From the NCBI GenBank assembly GCA_937951875.1, contig CALGAN010000052.1, forward strand, positions 1 to 23,893: 23,893 bases of DNA, read 5' to 3'. The translations under genes were made by a program, and so were the position numbers. Positions 7,490 to 16,513 of this stretch are shown piece by piece. Every line of letters starts with the position of its first letter. Position 1 is the first letter of the stretch. The notes beneath the pieces are model-generated. The model saw only the letters and a program-made list of their open reading frames with translations. It ran no database searches and was not told the DNA's origin. This DNA is from an uncultured Alkalilimnicola sp. Its GTDB lineage: Bacteria > Pseudomonadota > Gammaproteobacteria > Nitrococcales > AK92.

Positions 7490-8222
7490 ATCCGCGCGCG
7501 GCCGCCGCCAGCCGCGGCAGGACGGTGCCGGCGCCACCGCGCAGGCTGTAGCGGGCGTGCGGCGTCAACGGCGTGCTCTCGGGGTTGACCTCGACCACCG
7601 CCACGCCGCGCTCCAGTGCCAGCCAAGGCAGGCTGGCCGCCGGCTGGACGATGCTGGAGGTGCCGATGCTGAGCACCAGGTCGGCTTCCGCCACCGCCCG
7701 CTCGGCCGCCTTCAGGGCGGCGATCGGCAGCATCTCGCCGAACCACACCACATCCGGACGCAGATAGGCGGCGCACTGCGGACAGAGCGGCGGGCGCTGG
7801 CCGTTGTCCGACCAGGAATCGACCGTCACGCCCTCGAGCGAGCACTTGGTGCGCATGATGTTGCCGTGCAGCTCGATCACCCGCGGGCTGCCGGCGCGCT
7901 GATGCAAGCCGTCGACGTTCTGGGTGACCACCACCAGGTCCGGGCAGACCTCGGCCCATTGCGCCAGGGCCAGGTGGCCAGCGTTGGGCTCGACCTTGGC
8001 CACCAGCTCGCGCCGCCAGGCGTACCAGTCCCAAACCCGCTGCGGGTTGCGCTGGAACGCCTCCGGCGTGGCCAGCTCCATCGGATCGAACTCGGCCCAC
8101 AGGCCTTTCTGCGCATCGCGGAAAGTGGGCACGCCGCTTTCCGCGGAAATGCCAGCGCCGGTCAGCGCGACCACGCGGCGCGCGTTGCGCACCAGCTCTT
8201 CCAACCCTTCGGGCAGCTCCAT
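7476..8222 (-). CDS. NAD-dependent protein deacylase, Sir2 family class III (CobB/SIRT5-like)
   Basis: 248 residues. It should remove acetyl or succinyl groups from lysines, consuming NAD+. The Rossmann-fold motifs are clear: TGAGISAESGVPTFRD (21-36), TQNVDGLHQ (100-108), catalytic H119 in ELHG, GTSS in the 190s and VEVNPE near 216. Y67 and R70 in WYAWR match the Tyr/Arg pair that class III sirtuins use to recognise acidic acyl groups, so desuccinylation is likely. The zinc module is unusual: C147 and C150 form a CPQC pair, but the first pair is only C127 followed by SLE, so one of four expected cysteines is missing. GGGAGGA lies upstream of the ATG. The gene is divergent from serB across 77 bp. 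Confidence 0.93.
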   Translation of the reverse strand: MELPEGLEELVRNARRVVALTGAGISAESGVPTFRDAQKGLWAEFDPMELATPEAFQRNPQRVWDWYAWRRELVAKVEPNAGHLALAQWAEVCPDLVVVTQNVDGLHQRAGSPRVIELHGNIMRTKCSLEGVTVDSWSDNGQRPPLCPQCAAYLRPDVVWFGEMLPIAALKAAERAVAEADLVLSIGTSSIVQPAASLPWLALERGVAVVEVNPESTPLTPHARYSLRGGAGTVLPRLAAAARGSAAA

Positions 8223-8299
8223 GGCGTCAGCTATCCTCCCGGACGATTGCTATCGCGTACAATGAACGCCCTTTGCGGCTTTCGGACCTGCTGCCGTCC

Positions 8300-9514
8300 A
8301 TGAGCGAGATCATTCTTATCAACATCTCCGGCCAGGACAAGCCTGGCGTCACGGCCTCCCTCATGGGAATCCTCGCCGAGTACAACGTCGGCGTGCTCGA
8401 CATCGGCCAGGCCATGATCTACGACACCCTGTCGATGGCCATCCTGGTCGAGATCCCGGACCCCGACAAGGTGTCGCCGGTGCTCAAGGACGTGCTGTTC
8501 CACGTCCATCACGTCGGCATGCAGGTGCGCTTCACGCCGATCAGCCCGGAACGCTACGAGGAGTGGGTGCGCAACGCCGGCGCGCCGCGCTACATCGTCA
8601 CCCTGCTGGGGCGGCGGATCACCGCCGAGCACATCGGCCGCATCGCCAGCGTGATCCGCGACAACGGCCTCAACATCGAGGACATCCTACGGCTGTCCGG
8701 ACGCCGCCCGCTGCACCGCGGCGACCAGACCTCGCGCGCCTGCATCGAGCTGTCGGTGCGCGGCCGCCCGCTGGACGCGGACGCCATGAAGGAGCGCTTC
8801 ATGGAGATCTCCCAGCAGTGCGGCGTGGACGTGAGCTTCCAGGAGGACAACATCTACCGCCGCAACCGGCGGCTGGTGGTGTTCGACATGGACTCCACCC
8901 TGATCCAGCAGGAGGTGATCGACGAGATCGCCCGCGAGGCCGGGGTGTACGACGAGGTCAGCAAGGTCACCGAGGCGGCCATGCGCGGCGAGCTGGATTT
9001 CAAGCAGAGCCTCGCCCGGCGGGTAGCGCTGCTGGAAGGTCTGGACGCCTCGGTGCTGGAGCGAGTGGCCGAGCGCCTGGTGCTCACCGAGGGCGCCGAG
9101 CGCCTGCTCAAGGCGCTGCGCACCTACGGCTTCAAGACCGCGGTCATCTCCGGCGGCTTCACCTACTTCGGCCGGCGGCTGCAGGAGAAGCTCAAGCTCG
9201 ACTACGTCTACGCCAACGAGCTGGAGATCGTCGACGGCAAGCTCACCGGCAAGGTTGTCGGCCCGATCGTCGACGGCGCCCGCAAGGCCGAGCTGCTCAA
9301 GGAAATCGCCGCGAAGGAAGGCATCAGCTTGGAGCAGGTGATCGCAGTGGGCGACGGCGCCAACGACTTGCCCATGCTGCGGGTCGCCGGCCTCGGCATC
9401 GCCTTCCACGCCAAGCCGCTGGTGCAGCGCAGCGCCCGCCAGTCGATCTCCACCCTGGGCCTGGACGGCATCCTCTACCTGATGGGCTTCAAGGACACCG
9501 ACACGCCCGGCTGA
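8300..9514 (+). CDS. serB: Phosphoserine phosphatase SerB with tandem N-terminal ACT domains
   Basis: 404 residues, longer than the 322-residue E. coli form and like the two-ACT type known from Pseudomonas and mycobacteria. It releases phosphate from phosphoserine, the last step of serine synthesis. Residues 4-90 (ILINISGQDKPGVTASLMG) form one ACT domain and about 97-182 (YIVTLLGRRITAEHIGRIA) a second, suggesting allosteric control by serine. The C-terminal HAD phosphatase has DMDST with nucleophile D196 and acid D198, then VISGGFTYF and VGDGANDLPM. I chose the ATG giving MSEIILINIS, where family similarity begins; a start 27 bp upstream adds an unconserved piece. It is divergent from the sirtuin gene and converges on a hydrolase. 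A TACAAT box at 8258-8263 may be its -10, without a clear -35. Confidence 0.95.
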   Translation: MSEIILINISGQDKPGVTASLMGILAEYNVGVLDIGQAMIYDTLSMAILVEIPDPDKVSPVLKDVLFHVHHVGMQVRFTPISPERYEEWVRNAGAPRYIVTLLGRRITAEHIGRIASVIRDNGLNIEDILRLSGRRPLHRGDQTSRACIELSVRGRPLDADAMKERFMEISQQCGVDVSFQEDNIYRRNRRLVVFDMDSTLIQQEVIDEIAREAGVYDEVSKVTEAAMRGELDFKQSLARRVALLEGLDASVLERVAERLVLTEGAERLLKALRTYGFKTAVISGGFTYFGRRLQEKLKLDYVYANELEIVDGKLTGKVVGPIVDGARKAELLKEIAAKEGISLEQVIAVGDGANDLPMLRVAGLGIAFHAKPLVQRSARQSISTLGLDGILYLMGFKDTDTPG

Positions 9515-9544
9515 GCGCGGCGCGGCTCGCGAGAGGCCTAAGGG

Positions 9545-9576
9545 GCGGGCGGTCGTTCGGATCGTCGACCGCCCGC
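9545..9576. terminator. Inverted repeat between convergent serB and hydrolase genes
   Basis: A perfect 11-bp GC-rich stem (9545-9555 with 9566-9576) with a 10-nt loop lies between the two stop codons. No T-run is present on either side. Its place suggests a shared 3' end structure or terminator for both strands. Confidence 0.5.
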
Positions 9577-9581
9577 GGCGC

Positions 9582-10388
9582 TCACCGCTCGGCGGCGAGC
9601 CCCTTGCTCCGCAGCCAGTCCAGAATCTTCTGCGCGGCGGCCTCCCAGCCCGGTTCGAGCATGAACATATGGCCGTAACCGGGCAACTCGATCAGATCCG
9701 CCTTGTGCTGGGCGGCGATCTCGCGCTCCATGGCGATCACCGAGGTACGGTCCTCGTCGCCGCTGATCACCAGGATGGGAAACGCGGCGCGACTGAGATC
9801 GGCGCCGACGTCGCCGTTGAGGATCTCCATGCCGACCGTGCCGGACTCGGGCTGGAAGCGCTCGTACAGCTCTCGCTGGTGCTCGGCCGGGATCTTGTTG
9901 AGCGCCGCCGATTTCATCACCCGCCAGCCGAGCGGGATCGGCTTCTTGCGCAGCAGCGCCGGCAAGGTCCGCAGCATGTGCAGCAGATACCACAGATTGC
10001 CCGGCGGCACCTGGAACTTCACGCCGGCCACCGGCGCCGTAGCCGCCAGCACCAGCGCCTTGAGCGCGGCCCGCTCGCCGACCACCTGCGCGATCGCCCC
10101 GCCCATGGAATGGCCGATGAGGATCACGTCCTCGCCCAGTTCGGCGAGCACTGCCCGCACGTCCCCCACATAGTCGAGGAGCCGCACGCGCCCCAGGTCC
10201 GGCAGCGGCGGATTGGGGCCGTGACCACGCAGGTTCAGCGCGTAGCAGTCGTAGCCGGCGGCGGCGAACCAAGGCAGGAAATTCTCCCAGCACCAGGCGC
10301 CGGCGCCCGAACCGTGCACGAACAGCACTTTCGGCCCGTTACCCGGCGCATGCTCGACGCGCAAGCCGGCGATCTCGATCGTGGCCAC
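9582..10388 (-). CDS. Alpha/beta-fold hydrolase
   Basis: 268 residues of a single alpha/beta-hydrolase domain with no signal peptide, so probably cytosolic. The oxyanion region HGSGAG is at 25-30, the nucleophile elbow GHSMGG puts the catalytic serine at S94, the acid is D211 or D213 in SGDEDRTS, and the histidine is H240 in PGYGHMFMLEPG. Residues about 120-190 form the lid, including the NLWYLLHMLRTLPALLRKKP stretch. The order and spacing are those of the broad esterase/lipase/haloperoxidase-like group; the substrate cannot be read from sequence. The start is GTG with a strong GGGGGGA upstream; the nearby ATG is in another frame. It converges on serB and lies 138 bp after the rplS stop, with a terminator between. 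Confidence 0.88.
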   Translation of the reverse strand: MATIEIAGLRVEHAPGNGPKVLFVHGSGAGAWCWENFLPWFAAAGYDCYALNLRGHGPNPPLPDLGRVRLLDYVGDVRAVLAELGEDVILIGHSMGGAIAQVVGERAALKALVLAATAPVAGVKFQVPPGNLWYLLHMLRTLPALLRKKPIPLGWRVMKSAALNKIPAEHQRELYERFQPESGTVGMEILNGDVGADLSRAAFPILVISGDEDRTSVIAMEREIAAQHKADLIELPGYGHMFMLEPGWEAAAQKILDWLRSKGLAAER

Positions 10389-10481
10389 GATTCATTCCCC
10401 CCTTCTTCGCTGATCCGTCGGCACCTACGCCGATCCTCGAATCGTGCACCATCGACGCCGGCGTCGGCCACCGCCGCGCAC

Positions 10482-10509
10482 AAAAAAGGCGGCCCGAGGG
10501 CCGCCTTTT
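10482..10509 (-). terminator. Rho-independent terminator of the rpsP-rimM-trmD-rplS operon
   Basis: A GC-rich stem GGCGGCC/GGCCGCC, extended by A/T pairs (10484-10494 with 10499-10509), has a tetraloop and is followed on the minus strand by a run of six T. It begins 18 bp after the rplS stop. This is the most classical intrinsic terminator in the window; because of the flanking A and T runs it could also act on the plus strand. Confidence 0.88.
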
Positions 10510-10526
10510 CCAGAAAGCGCGAGAAG

Positions 10527-10880
10527 TTAGATCTTCTCTTTGATGCGGGCGGACTTGCCGCTGCGGTCGCGCAGGTAGTACAGCTTGGCGCGACGCACGT
10601 CGCCGCGGCGCTTGACCTCGATGCTGGCCACCAGCGGGCTGTAGGTCTGGAACACGCGCTCCACACCCTCGCCATGAGACACCTTGCGCACGGTGAACGA
10701 GGAGTTGATGCCGCGGTTGCGCTTGGCGATGACCACACCCTCGAACGCCTGCAGACGCTCGCGGTTGCCTTCCTTCACCTTCACCTGGACGACGACGGTG
10801 TCACCCGGACCGAACTCGGGCACCTTGCCCTTGGCCGCCTCGATGGTCTCTTTCTCAAGCTGCTCGATGATGTTGCTCAT
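10527..10880 (-). CDS. rplS: 50S ribosomal protein L19
   Basis: 117 residues, the usual length. The sequence carries the L19 core: the start MSNIIEQLEKETI, the FGPGDTVVVQVKVKEGNRER strand region, FEGVVIAKRNRGINSSFTVRK and the C-terminal RRGDVRRAKLYYLRDRSGK. L19 lies at the interface of the large and small subunits and contributes to an intersubunit bridge. The ATG is four bases after the trmD stop, so translation is probably coupled. It is the last gene of the rpsP operon, followed by a strong intrinsic terminator. Confidence 0.98.
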   Translation of the reverse strand: MSNIIEQLEKETIEAAKGKVPEFGPGDTVVVQVKVKEGNRERLQAFEGVVIAKRNRGINSSFTVRKVSHGEGVERVFQTYSPLVASIEVKRRGDVRRAKLYYLRDRSGKSARIKEKI

Positions 10881-10884
10881 GGCT

Positions 10885-11646
10885 TTACCCTTTACCGTTC
10901 CGGTGTCCCGCGCGGTATTCCTGAATGTATTCGTTCAGCAGGGCCTCGCTGTCGGCGTCCAGCGCATAACCTGCCAGCAAATCCGGCCTTTTGAGCCAGG
11001 TTCTCCCCAACGACTGCTTGCGCCGCCAGCGCTCGATGGCGGCATGGTTGCCGCTCAGGAGCACTTCCGGCACCCCACGGCCGTCTATCCACTCCGGCCG
11101 CGTGTAGTGCGGGCAGTCCAGCAGGCCGTCCGAGAACGAATCCTGCGCCGCTGAGTCTTCGTGGCCCAAGGCCCCGGGCAGGAGGCGCGCGACGGCGTCG
11201 ATCAACACCATCGCCGGCAGCTCCCCGCCGCTGAGGACGTAGTCGCCTACCGACCACTCCTCGTCGATTTCGGTCTCGAGCAAACGCTCGTCTATGCCCT
11301 CATAGCGGCCGCACACCAGCACCAGCCGCTCCTGCTCCGCGAACCGGCGCACGGCGGCCTGATCCAGCACGCGCCCCTGCGGGCTCAGGTAGATCACCCG
11401 CGCCGGCGCATCCACCGCCTGCCGCGCTGCCCGTATGGCCGAGCGCAACGGCTCGACTTTCATCACCATGCCCGGCCCGCCACCGTATGGACGGTCATCC
11501 ACCGTCCGGTGCTTGTCGGTGGCGAAATCGCGCGGATTCCAGCAGACGAGCTGCAGCAGTCCGCGCTCCGCCGCCCTGGCCGGGATACCGTGAGCGGTCA
11601 CGGCCGTCACGAGCTCCGGGAACAAGGTCACCACGTCCAGCCGCAT
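10885..11646 (-). CDS. trmD: tRNA (guanine-37-N1)-methyltransferase TrmD
   Basis: 253 residues. It methylates G37 next to the anticodon of tRNAs with G36, using S-adenosylmethionine, which prevents +1 frameshifts. The N-terminal trefoil-knot SPOUT domain has YGGGPGMVMK near 54-63, CGRYEGIDERL near 112-122 and the knot motif SVGDYVLSGGELPAM near 132-146. R154 and D169, the catalytic residues of the E. coli enzyme, fall at identical positions, the latter in QDSFSDGLLDCPHYTRP. The smaller C-terminal domain binds tRNA. The ATG is six bases after the rimM stop, and the stop four bases before rplS, so it is tightly embedded in the operon. Confidence 0.98.
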   Translation of the reverse strand: MRLDVVTLFPELVTAVTAHGIPARAAERGLLQLVCWNPRDFATDKHRTVDDRPYGGGPGMVMKVEPLRSAIRAARQAVDAPARVIYLSPQGRVLDQAAVRRFAEQERLVLVCGRYEGIDERLLETEIDEEWSVGDYVLSGGELPAMVLIDAVARLLPGALGHEDSAAQDSFSDGLLDCPHYTRPEWIDGRGVPEVLLSGNHAAIERWRRKQSLGRTWLKRPDLLAGYALDADSEALLNEYIQEYRAGHRNGKG

Positions 11647-11652
11647 GACCGG

Positions 11653-12168
11653 CTAGAACTCCGGATCCCAGTCCACCACCACCACGCCGGCGTCGAGATC
11701 GACGCGCGTCACCACCCGCTCCCGCACGAACGGAATCAGGCGCTCGCGCTTGCCGTCCTTCACCACCATCACGTCGTTGGCGCCGGTGGCGAACAGGTAG
11801 TCCACCACCCCGAGCGGCTTGCCGCTCACCGTTTCCACTCGCAGCCCCTCGAGGTCGGTCCAGTAGAACTCGCCTTCCTCGAGCGGCGGCAGCTCCGAGC
11901 GCAACACGGCGATGTCGGTGCCGATGTAGCCCCGCGCTTGTTCGCGATCGTCCAGGCCCTTCAGCTTGGCGATCAGGCCCTTGCCGTGGGGCTGGCCGTC
12001 CTGCAATTCAACCGGCTCCCAACCTCCGCCTCGGCGGAGCTGCCAGCGCCGGTACCCGAGCAAATTCTCCAACGGTGCGGTGTAAGACTCTACCCGCACC
12101 CAGCCGCGCACCCCGTAAATACCGACGATCCGCCCGACGACGACGTGTCGGTCCTGGGACGTCGACAT
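11653..12168 (-). CDS. rimM: Ribosome maturation factor RimM
   Basis: 171 residues, normal length. The N-terminal RimM domain begins with VVVGRIVGIYGVRGWVRVES and includes the LLGYRRW segment. The C-terminal PRC-barrel domain, from about residue 95, has EFYWTDLEGLRVET, LGVVDYLFATGANDVMVV and the closing LIPFVRERVVTRVD. RimM binds ribosomal protein S19 and helps fold the head of the 30S subunit late in assembly. It lies 29 bp after rpsP and 6 bp before trmD. Confidence 0.97.
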   Translation of the reverse strand: MSTSQDRHVVVGRIVGIYGVRGWVRVESYTAPLENLLGYRRWQLRRGGGWEPVELQDGQPHGKGLIAKLKGLDDREQARGYIGTDIAVLRSELPPLEEGEFYWTDLEGLRVETVSGKPLGVVDYLFATGANDVMVVKDGKRERLIPFVRERVVTRVDLDAGVVVVDWDPEF

Positions 12169-12197
12169 GACCGAAGGCCGCGGTTACCGACAGCGCG

Positions 12198-12461
12198 TTA
12201 CGCCTGAGCGGCGGCGGCGCCCTTGCGAGCCTGCTTGATCAGGCTGGCCACCCGCTCGGACGGCTGAGCGCCGTTCCGCAGCCAGTAGTCAACCCGCTCG
12301 AGATTCAGCTGCAACGGCACTTCCTTACCCGTAGCGATGGGATTGAAGAACCCCAGACGTTCGATGAAGCGGCCGTCACGGGCATTGCGGCTGTCCGCCA
12401 CCACGACCTGATAGAACGGACGCTTCTTCGCACCACCTCGAGAAAGACGAATAGTTACCAT
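12198..12461 (-). CDS. rpsP: 30S ribosomal protein S16
   Basis: 87 residues with the S16 signature MVTIRLSRGGAKKRPFYQVV at the N-terminus, then DSRNARDGRFIERLGFFNP and the C-terminal YWLRNGAQPSERVASLIKQ. S16 binds 16S rRNA early and promotes 30S assembly. It heads the rpsP-rimM-trmD-rplS operon, the same order as in E. coli and Pseudomonas. A promoter-like pair lies 58-85 bp upstream. Confidence 0.98.
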   Translation of the reverse strand: MVTIRLSRGGAKKRPFYQVVVADSRNARDGRFIERLGFFNPIATGKEVPLQLNLERVDYWLRNGAQPSERVASLIKQARKGAAAAQA

Positions 12462-12518
12462 TGCTTACGCTTACCCTTTGGAATCCGGTCCCGACCCTCA
12501 CGGTCGTGTGAACGGCGC

Positions 12519-12546
12519 ATTGTACTGGTTTTTAAACGAAAGTGAA
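12519..12546 (-). promoter_or_regulatory. Predicted sigma-70 promoter of the rpsP operon
   Basis: On the minus strand, TTCACT (12541-12546) and TACAAT (12519-12524) are 16 bp apart and match consensus at 4/6 and 5/6 positions. The spacer is AT-rich, containing TTTAAAAA, which stands out in this GC-rich window. It gives a leader of about 50 nt before rpsP and would let the operon be expressed apart from ffh. Confidence 0.55.
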
Positions 12547-12566
12547 GCGCGGCGTGCGGCTCGGGC

Positions 12567-13949
<1,383 letters not shown>

Positions 13950-13991
13950 GAAGAGCCTCGTATAAGCCCGGGCTGGCGGAGGTGGCTGGAC

Positions 13992-14020
13992 ATTATAGCC
14001 GAGCGCCCTCAAAGCAAGCG
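13992..14020 (-). promoter_or_regulatory. Predicted promoter of ffh
   Basis: On the minus strand, 13992-13997 reads TATAAT, a perfect -10 box and rare by chance at this GC content. The -35 at 17 bp (14015-14020, CGCTTG) is a poor match. The leader would be about 35 nt. Confidence 0.5.
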
Positions 14021-14085
14021 TGTCATAACCGCTTCCGCCACCGGAAACGATGTGCGATTATCGCGGAACAAAGACTCCGGACCCC

Positions 14086-14892
14086 ATGTTGACAATCATT
14101 CTCGCCCTAGTTTCCCTCGGCCTGTATTCCGGTGCGGGCGCCATTCCCGCGGTCCGGCTGGTGCGGGGCTCCACGCAGCCGGTGAACAAGGCGGCGCTGC
14201 TGGGCGTCGGCGCCTTGGCGGCGCTCTGCCACGGGCTGGCGCTGTATCTGTCGGTGTTCGACACGCAACTGCTGTCGCTGGGGGTCTTCAGCGCCGCGTC
14301 GGTGATCGGCTGGCTGATGGCGGTGCTGACGCTGATCGCCAACACCCGCCAGCCGATGGAAAACCTGGCGATGCTGATCCTACCGCTGGCCGGCATCAAC
14401 GCCCTGCTCGGCGCCGCCTTCGCCGGGGTCAACGGTCGCACGCCGCTGCGGGAAGACATCGCCGCCCACGTCTACATGTCCATGCTCGCCTACAGCGTGC
14501 TGGCCATCGCCGCCTTCCAAGCGGTGCTGGTGGCCCTGCAGGATTACAAGCTGCGCCGCAAGCATCCGGGCGGCTTCGTGCGGCTGCTGCCGCCGCTGCA
14601 GGCCATGGAGGAGATGCTGTTCCAGATCCTGCGCCTGGGCTTCGTGCTGCTCACCGCGGCGCTGGCGTCCGGCTTCCTGTTCCTGGAGGACATGTTCGCT
14701 CAGCACGTGGCGCACAAGACCGTGCTGTCGATCATCGCCTGGGTGGTGTTCGGCACCCTGCTGCTCGGCCGCTGGCGCTTCGGCTGGCGCGGCCAGACCG
14801 CGATCCGCTGGACCGTGGTCGGCTTCATAACCCTGATGCTGGCCTTCTTCGGCAGCAAGTTCGTGCTGGAAGTGCTGCTGAACCGGGTCTAG
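14086..14892 (+). CDS. ypjD: YpjD/CcsA-family inner membrane protein (cytochrome c assembly-like)
   Basis: 268 residues with about eight hydrophobic segments, including IILALVSLGLYSGAGAIPAV near the N-terminus, a pair around residues 45-95, and the last near LMLAFFGSKFVLEVLL. This topology and the divergent position next to ffh match YpjD, a CcsA/HemX-like member of the cytochrome c assembly protein superfamily. The WWD haem-handling motif of true CcsA/CcmC is not visible, so a role in haem delivery is not supported; the function of YpjD is unsettled. The conserved VYMSMLAYSVLAIAAFQA segment with a preceding histidine (AAHVYM) is present. I chose the ATG giving MLTIIL, because the 12 extra residues upstream are polar and precede the first membrane segment. 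It converges on cysS. Confidence 0.85.
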   Translation: MLTIILALVSLGLYSGAGAIPAVRLVRGSTQPVNKAALLGVGALAALCHGLALYLSVFDTQLLSLGVFSAASVIGWLMAVLTLIANTRQPMENLAMLILPLAGINALLGAAFAGVNGRTPLREDIAAHVYMSMLAYSVLAIAAFQAVLVALQDYKLRRKHPGGFVRLLPPLQAMEEMLFQILRLGFVLLTAALASGFLFLEDMFAQHVAHKTVLSIIAWVVFGTLLLGRWRFGWRGQTAIRWTVVGFITLMLAFFGSKFVLEVLLNRV

Positions 14893-14916
14893 CCGCCCTC
14901 TCCTGACAGCTTCCAC

Positions 14917-14944
14917 GCGCCGCGGCGCCGCTCAGGCGCGGCGC
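14917..14944. other. Inverted repeat over the cysS stop codon, between convergent ypjD and cysS
   Basis: An 8-bp GC stem (14917-14924 with 14937-14944) encloses a 12-nt loop that includes the cysS stop (14932-14934). No T-run follows. The sequence is made only of G and C, so alternative pairings exist and the structure is less certain than the others. Confidence 0.3.
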
Positions 14945-16323
14945 CAAGTGGTGCCGCTGGGGCCGTCCTCGATGATCACACCCTGCGCCTTGAGCTGGTC
15001 GCGAATCCGGTCCGACTCGGCGAAATCGCGCGCCTTGCGCGCCTCGGCGCGGCGCTGGATCAGCGCCTCGATCTCAGCGTCGCTCAGGCCGGCCTGCACG
15101 CCGGCGCCGCGCAGATACTCCTCCGGATCGTCCTGCAGCAGCCCGAGAATGGCGCCGAGCTGGCGCAGCACCACGCCCAGGCCGCTGGCCTCGGCCGGCG
15201 ACTCGGCGCGCTTGCGGTTGATCTCGCGCGCCAGGTCGTGCAGCACCGACAAAGCCACCGGGGTGTTGAAGTCGTCGTCCATAGCGGCGACGAAGCGCTC
15301 GTAGTAGAGCGGCTGCGCCTGCGGGTCGGCCGGCACCGTCAGATCCAGCCCACGCAGCGCCAGGTACAGCCGCTCCAGCGCCGCGCCGGCCTGCTCCAGG
15401 CTCTCCACCGAGTAGTTGAGCGGGCCACGGTAATGGCTGGCGAGCAGCAGGTAGCGCACCTGCTCGGCGCGGTAGCGGGCCAGGATCTCGCGCACGGTGA
15501 AGAAGTTGCCCAGGGACTTGGACATCTTCTCGCCGTCGATGCGCACGTGACCGTTGTGCATCCAGTAGTTGACGAAGCGGTGGCCGGTGGCCGCCTCGCT
15601 CTGGGCGATCTCGTTCTCGTGGTGCGGGAACTTCAGGTCCAGACCGCCGCCGTGGATGTCAAAATGCTCGCCCAGGCAGCGCTGCGACATGGCCGAGCAC
15701 TCGATGTGCCAGCCGGGACGGCCCGGCCCCCAGGGCGACGGCCAGGACGGCTCGCCGGGCTTGGCGGCCTTCCACAGAGCGAAGTCCAAGGGATCGCGCT
15801 TGGCCTCGTCGACCTCGATGCGGGCGCCGGCGCGCAGATCCTCCGGCTTGTCGCCGGAGAGCTTGCCGTACTCGGGGAAGCGGTTGACCGCGAAGTACAC
15901 GTCGCCGTTGTCGGCGACGTAGGCGTAGCCCTTGTCGACCAGCCGCTCGATCAGCGCGATGATGTCGGCCATCGAAGTCGTGGCGCGCGGCTCGATGTCC
16001 GGCGGCAGCACGCCCAGCGCCGCCGCGTCCTCGTGCATGGCCTTGATGAAGCGCTCGGTGAGCGACGCCTCCGACTCGCCGTTCTCGGCGGCGCGCTTGA
16101 TGATCTTGTCGTCGATGTCGGTGATGTTGCGCACGTAGGTGACTTCGTAGCCCTGCGAGCGCAGGTAGCGCACCACCATGTCGAACACCACCATGGCGCG
16201 GGCGTGGCCGAGGTGGCAGTAGTCGTAGACCGTCATGCCGCAGACGTACATCCGCACCTTGCCGGGGGTGATCGGCCGGAAGACTTCCTTCTGCTTGGTC
16301 AGGCTGTTGTAGATCTGCAGCAT
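14932..16323 (-). CDS. cysS: Cysteinyl-tRNA synthetase
   Basis: 463 residues, standard for the monomeric class I enzyme that charges tRNA-Cys. The ATP-binding HIGH motif appears as HLGH (37-40) and KMSKS is at 266-270. The zinc that selects cysteine is held by C28 (in YVCGMTVYD), C209 (in WHIECSAM), H234 and E238 (in FPHHENE). The C-terminal helical anticodon-binding region begins around residue 310, with the MDDDFNTPVALSVL segment, and ends with the small domain rich in RRAEARKARDF. It converges on ypjD and is divergent from lpxH across 190 bp, with a promoter-like pair upstream. Confidence 0.98.
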   Translation of the reverse strand: MLQIYNSLTKQKEVFRPITPGKVRMYVCGMTVYDYCHLGHARAMVVFDMVVRYLRSQGYEVTYVRNITDIDDKIIKRAAENGESEASLTERFIKAMHEDAAALGVLPPDIEPRATTSMADIIALIERLVDKGYAYVADNGDVYFAVNRFPEYGKLSGDKPEDLRAGARIEVDEAKRDPLDFALWKAAKPGEPSWPSPWGPGRPGWHIECSAMSQRCLGEHFDIHGGGLDLKFPHHENEIAQSEAATGHRFVNYWMHNGHVRIDGEKMSKSLGNFFTVREILARYRAEQVRYLLLASHYRGPLNYSVESLEQAGAALERLYLALRGLDLTVPADPQAQPLYYERFVAAMDDDFNTPVALSVLHDLAREINRKRAESPAEASGLGVVLRQLGAILGLLQDDPEEYLRGAGVQAGLSDAEIEALIQRRAEARKARDFAESDRIRDQLKAQGVIIEDGPSGTTWRRA

Positions 16324-16406
16324 GCGCTGTCCCGTCCCTATGGGCGGTTCCCGAGCGAAACCGCCTTACCGTAGCGGCGCCGAGCGCCGGGCGAAAACCG
16401 TGGCGA

Positions 16407-16434
16407 ATCTTAACGGAAAGGCCGGATGCGGCAA
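16407..16434 (-). promoter_or_regulatory. Candidate promoter of cysS
   Basis: On the minus strand, TTGCCG (16429-16434) and TAAGAT (16407-16412) are 16 bp apart, each 4/6 to consensus. It lies about 85 bp before cysS in the divergent region shared with lpxH, where a TACACT box (plus strand, around 16473-16478) may serve lpxH. Confidence 0.3.
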
Positions 16435-16513
16435 AACCGGCACGGAGCGCAGCAGGCCGGCTCCGTCGCCGCTACACTAACGCCTTTCGCAAGCCAGCAT
16501 ACGCACAGCCGCC

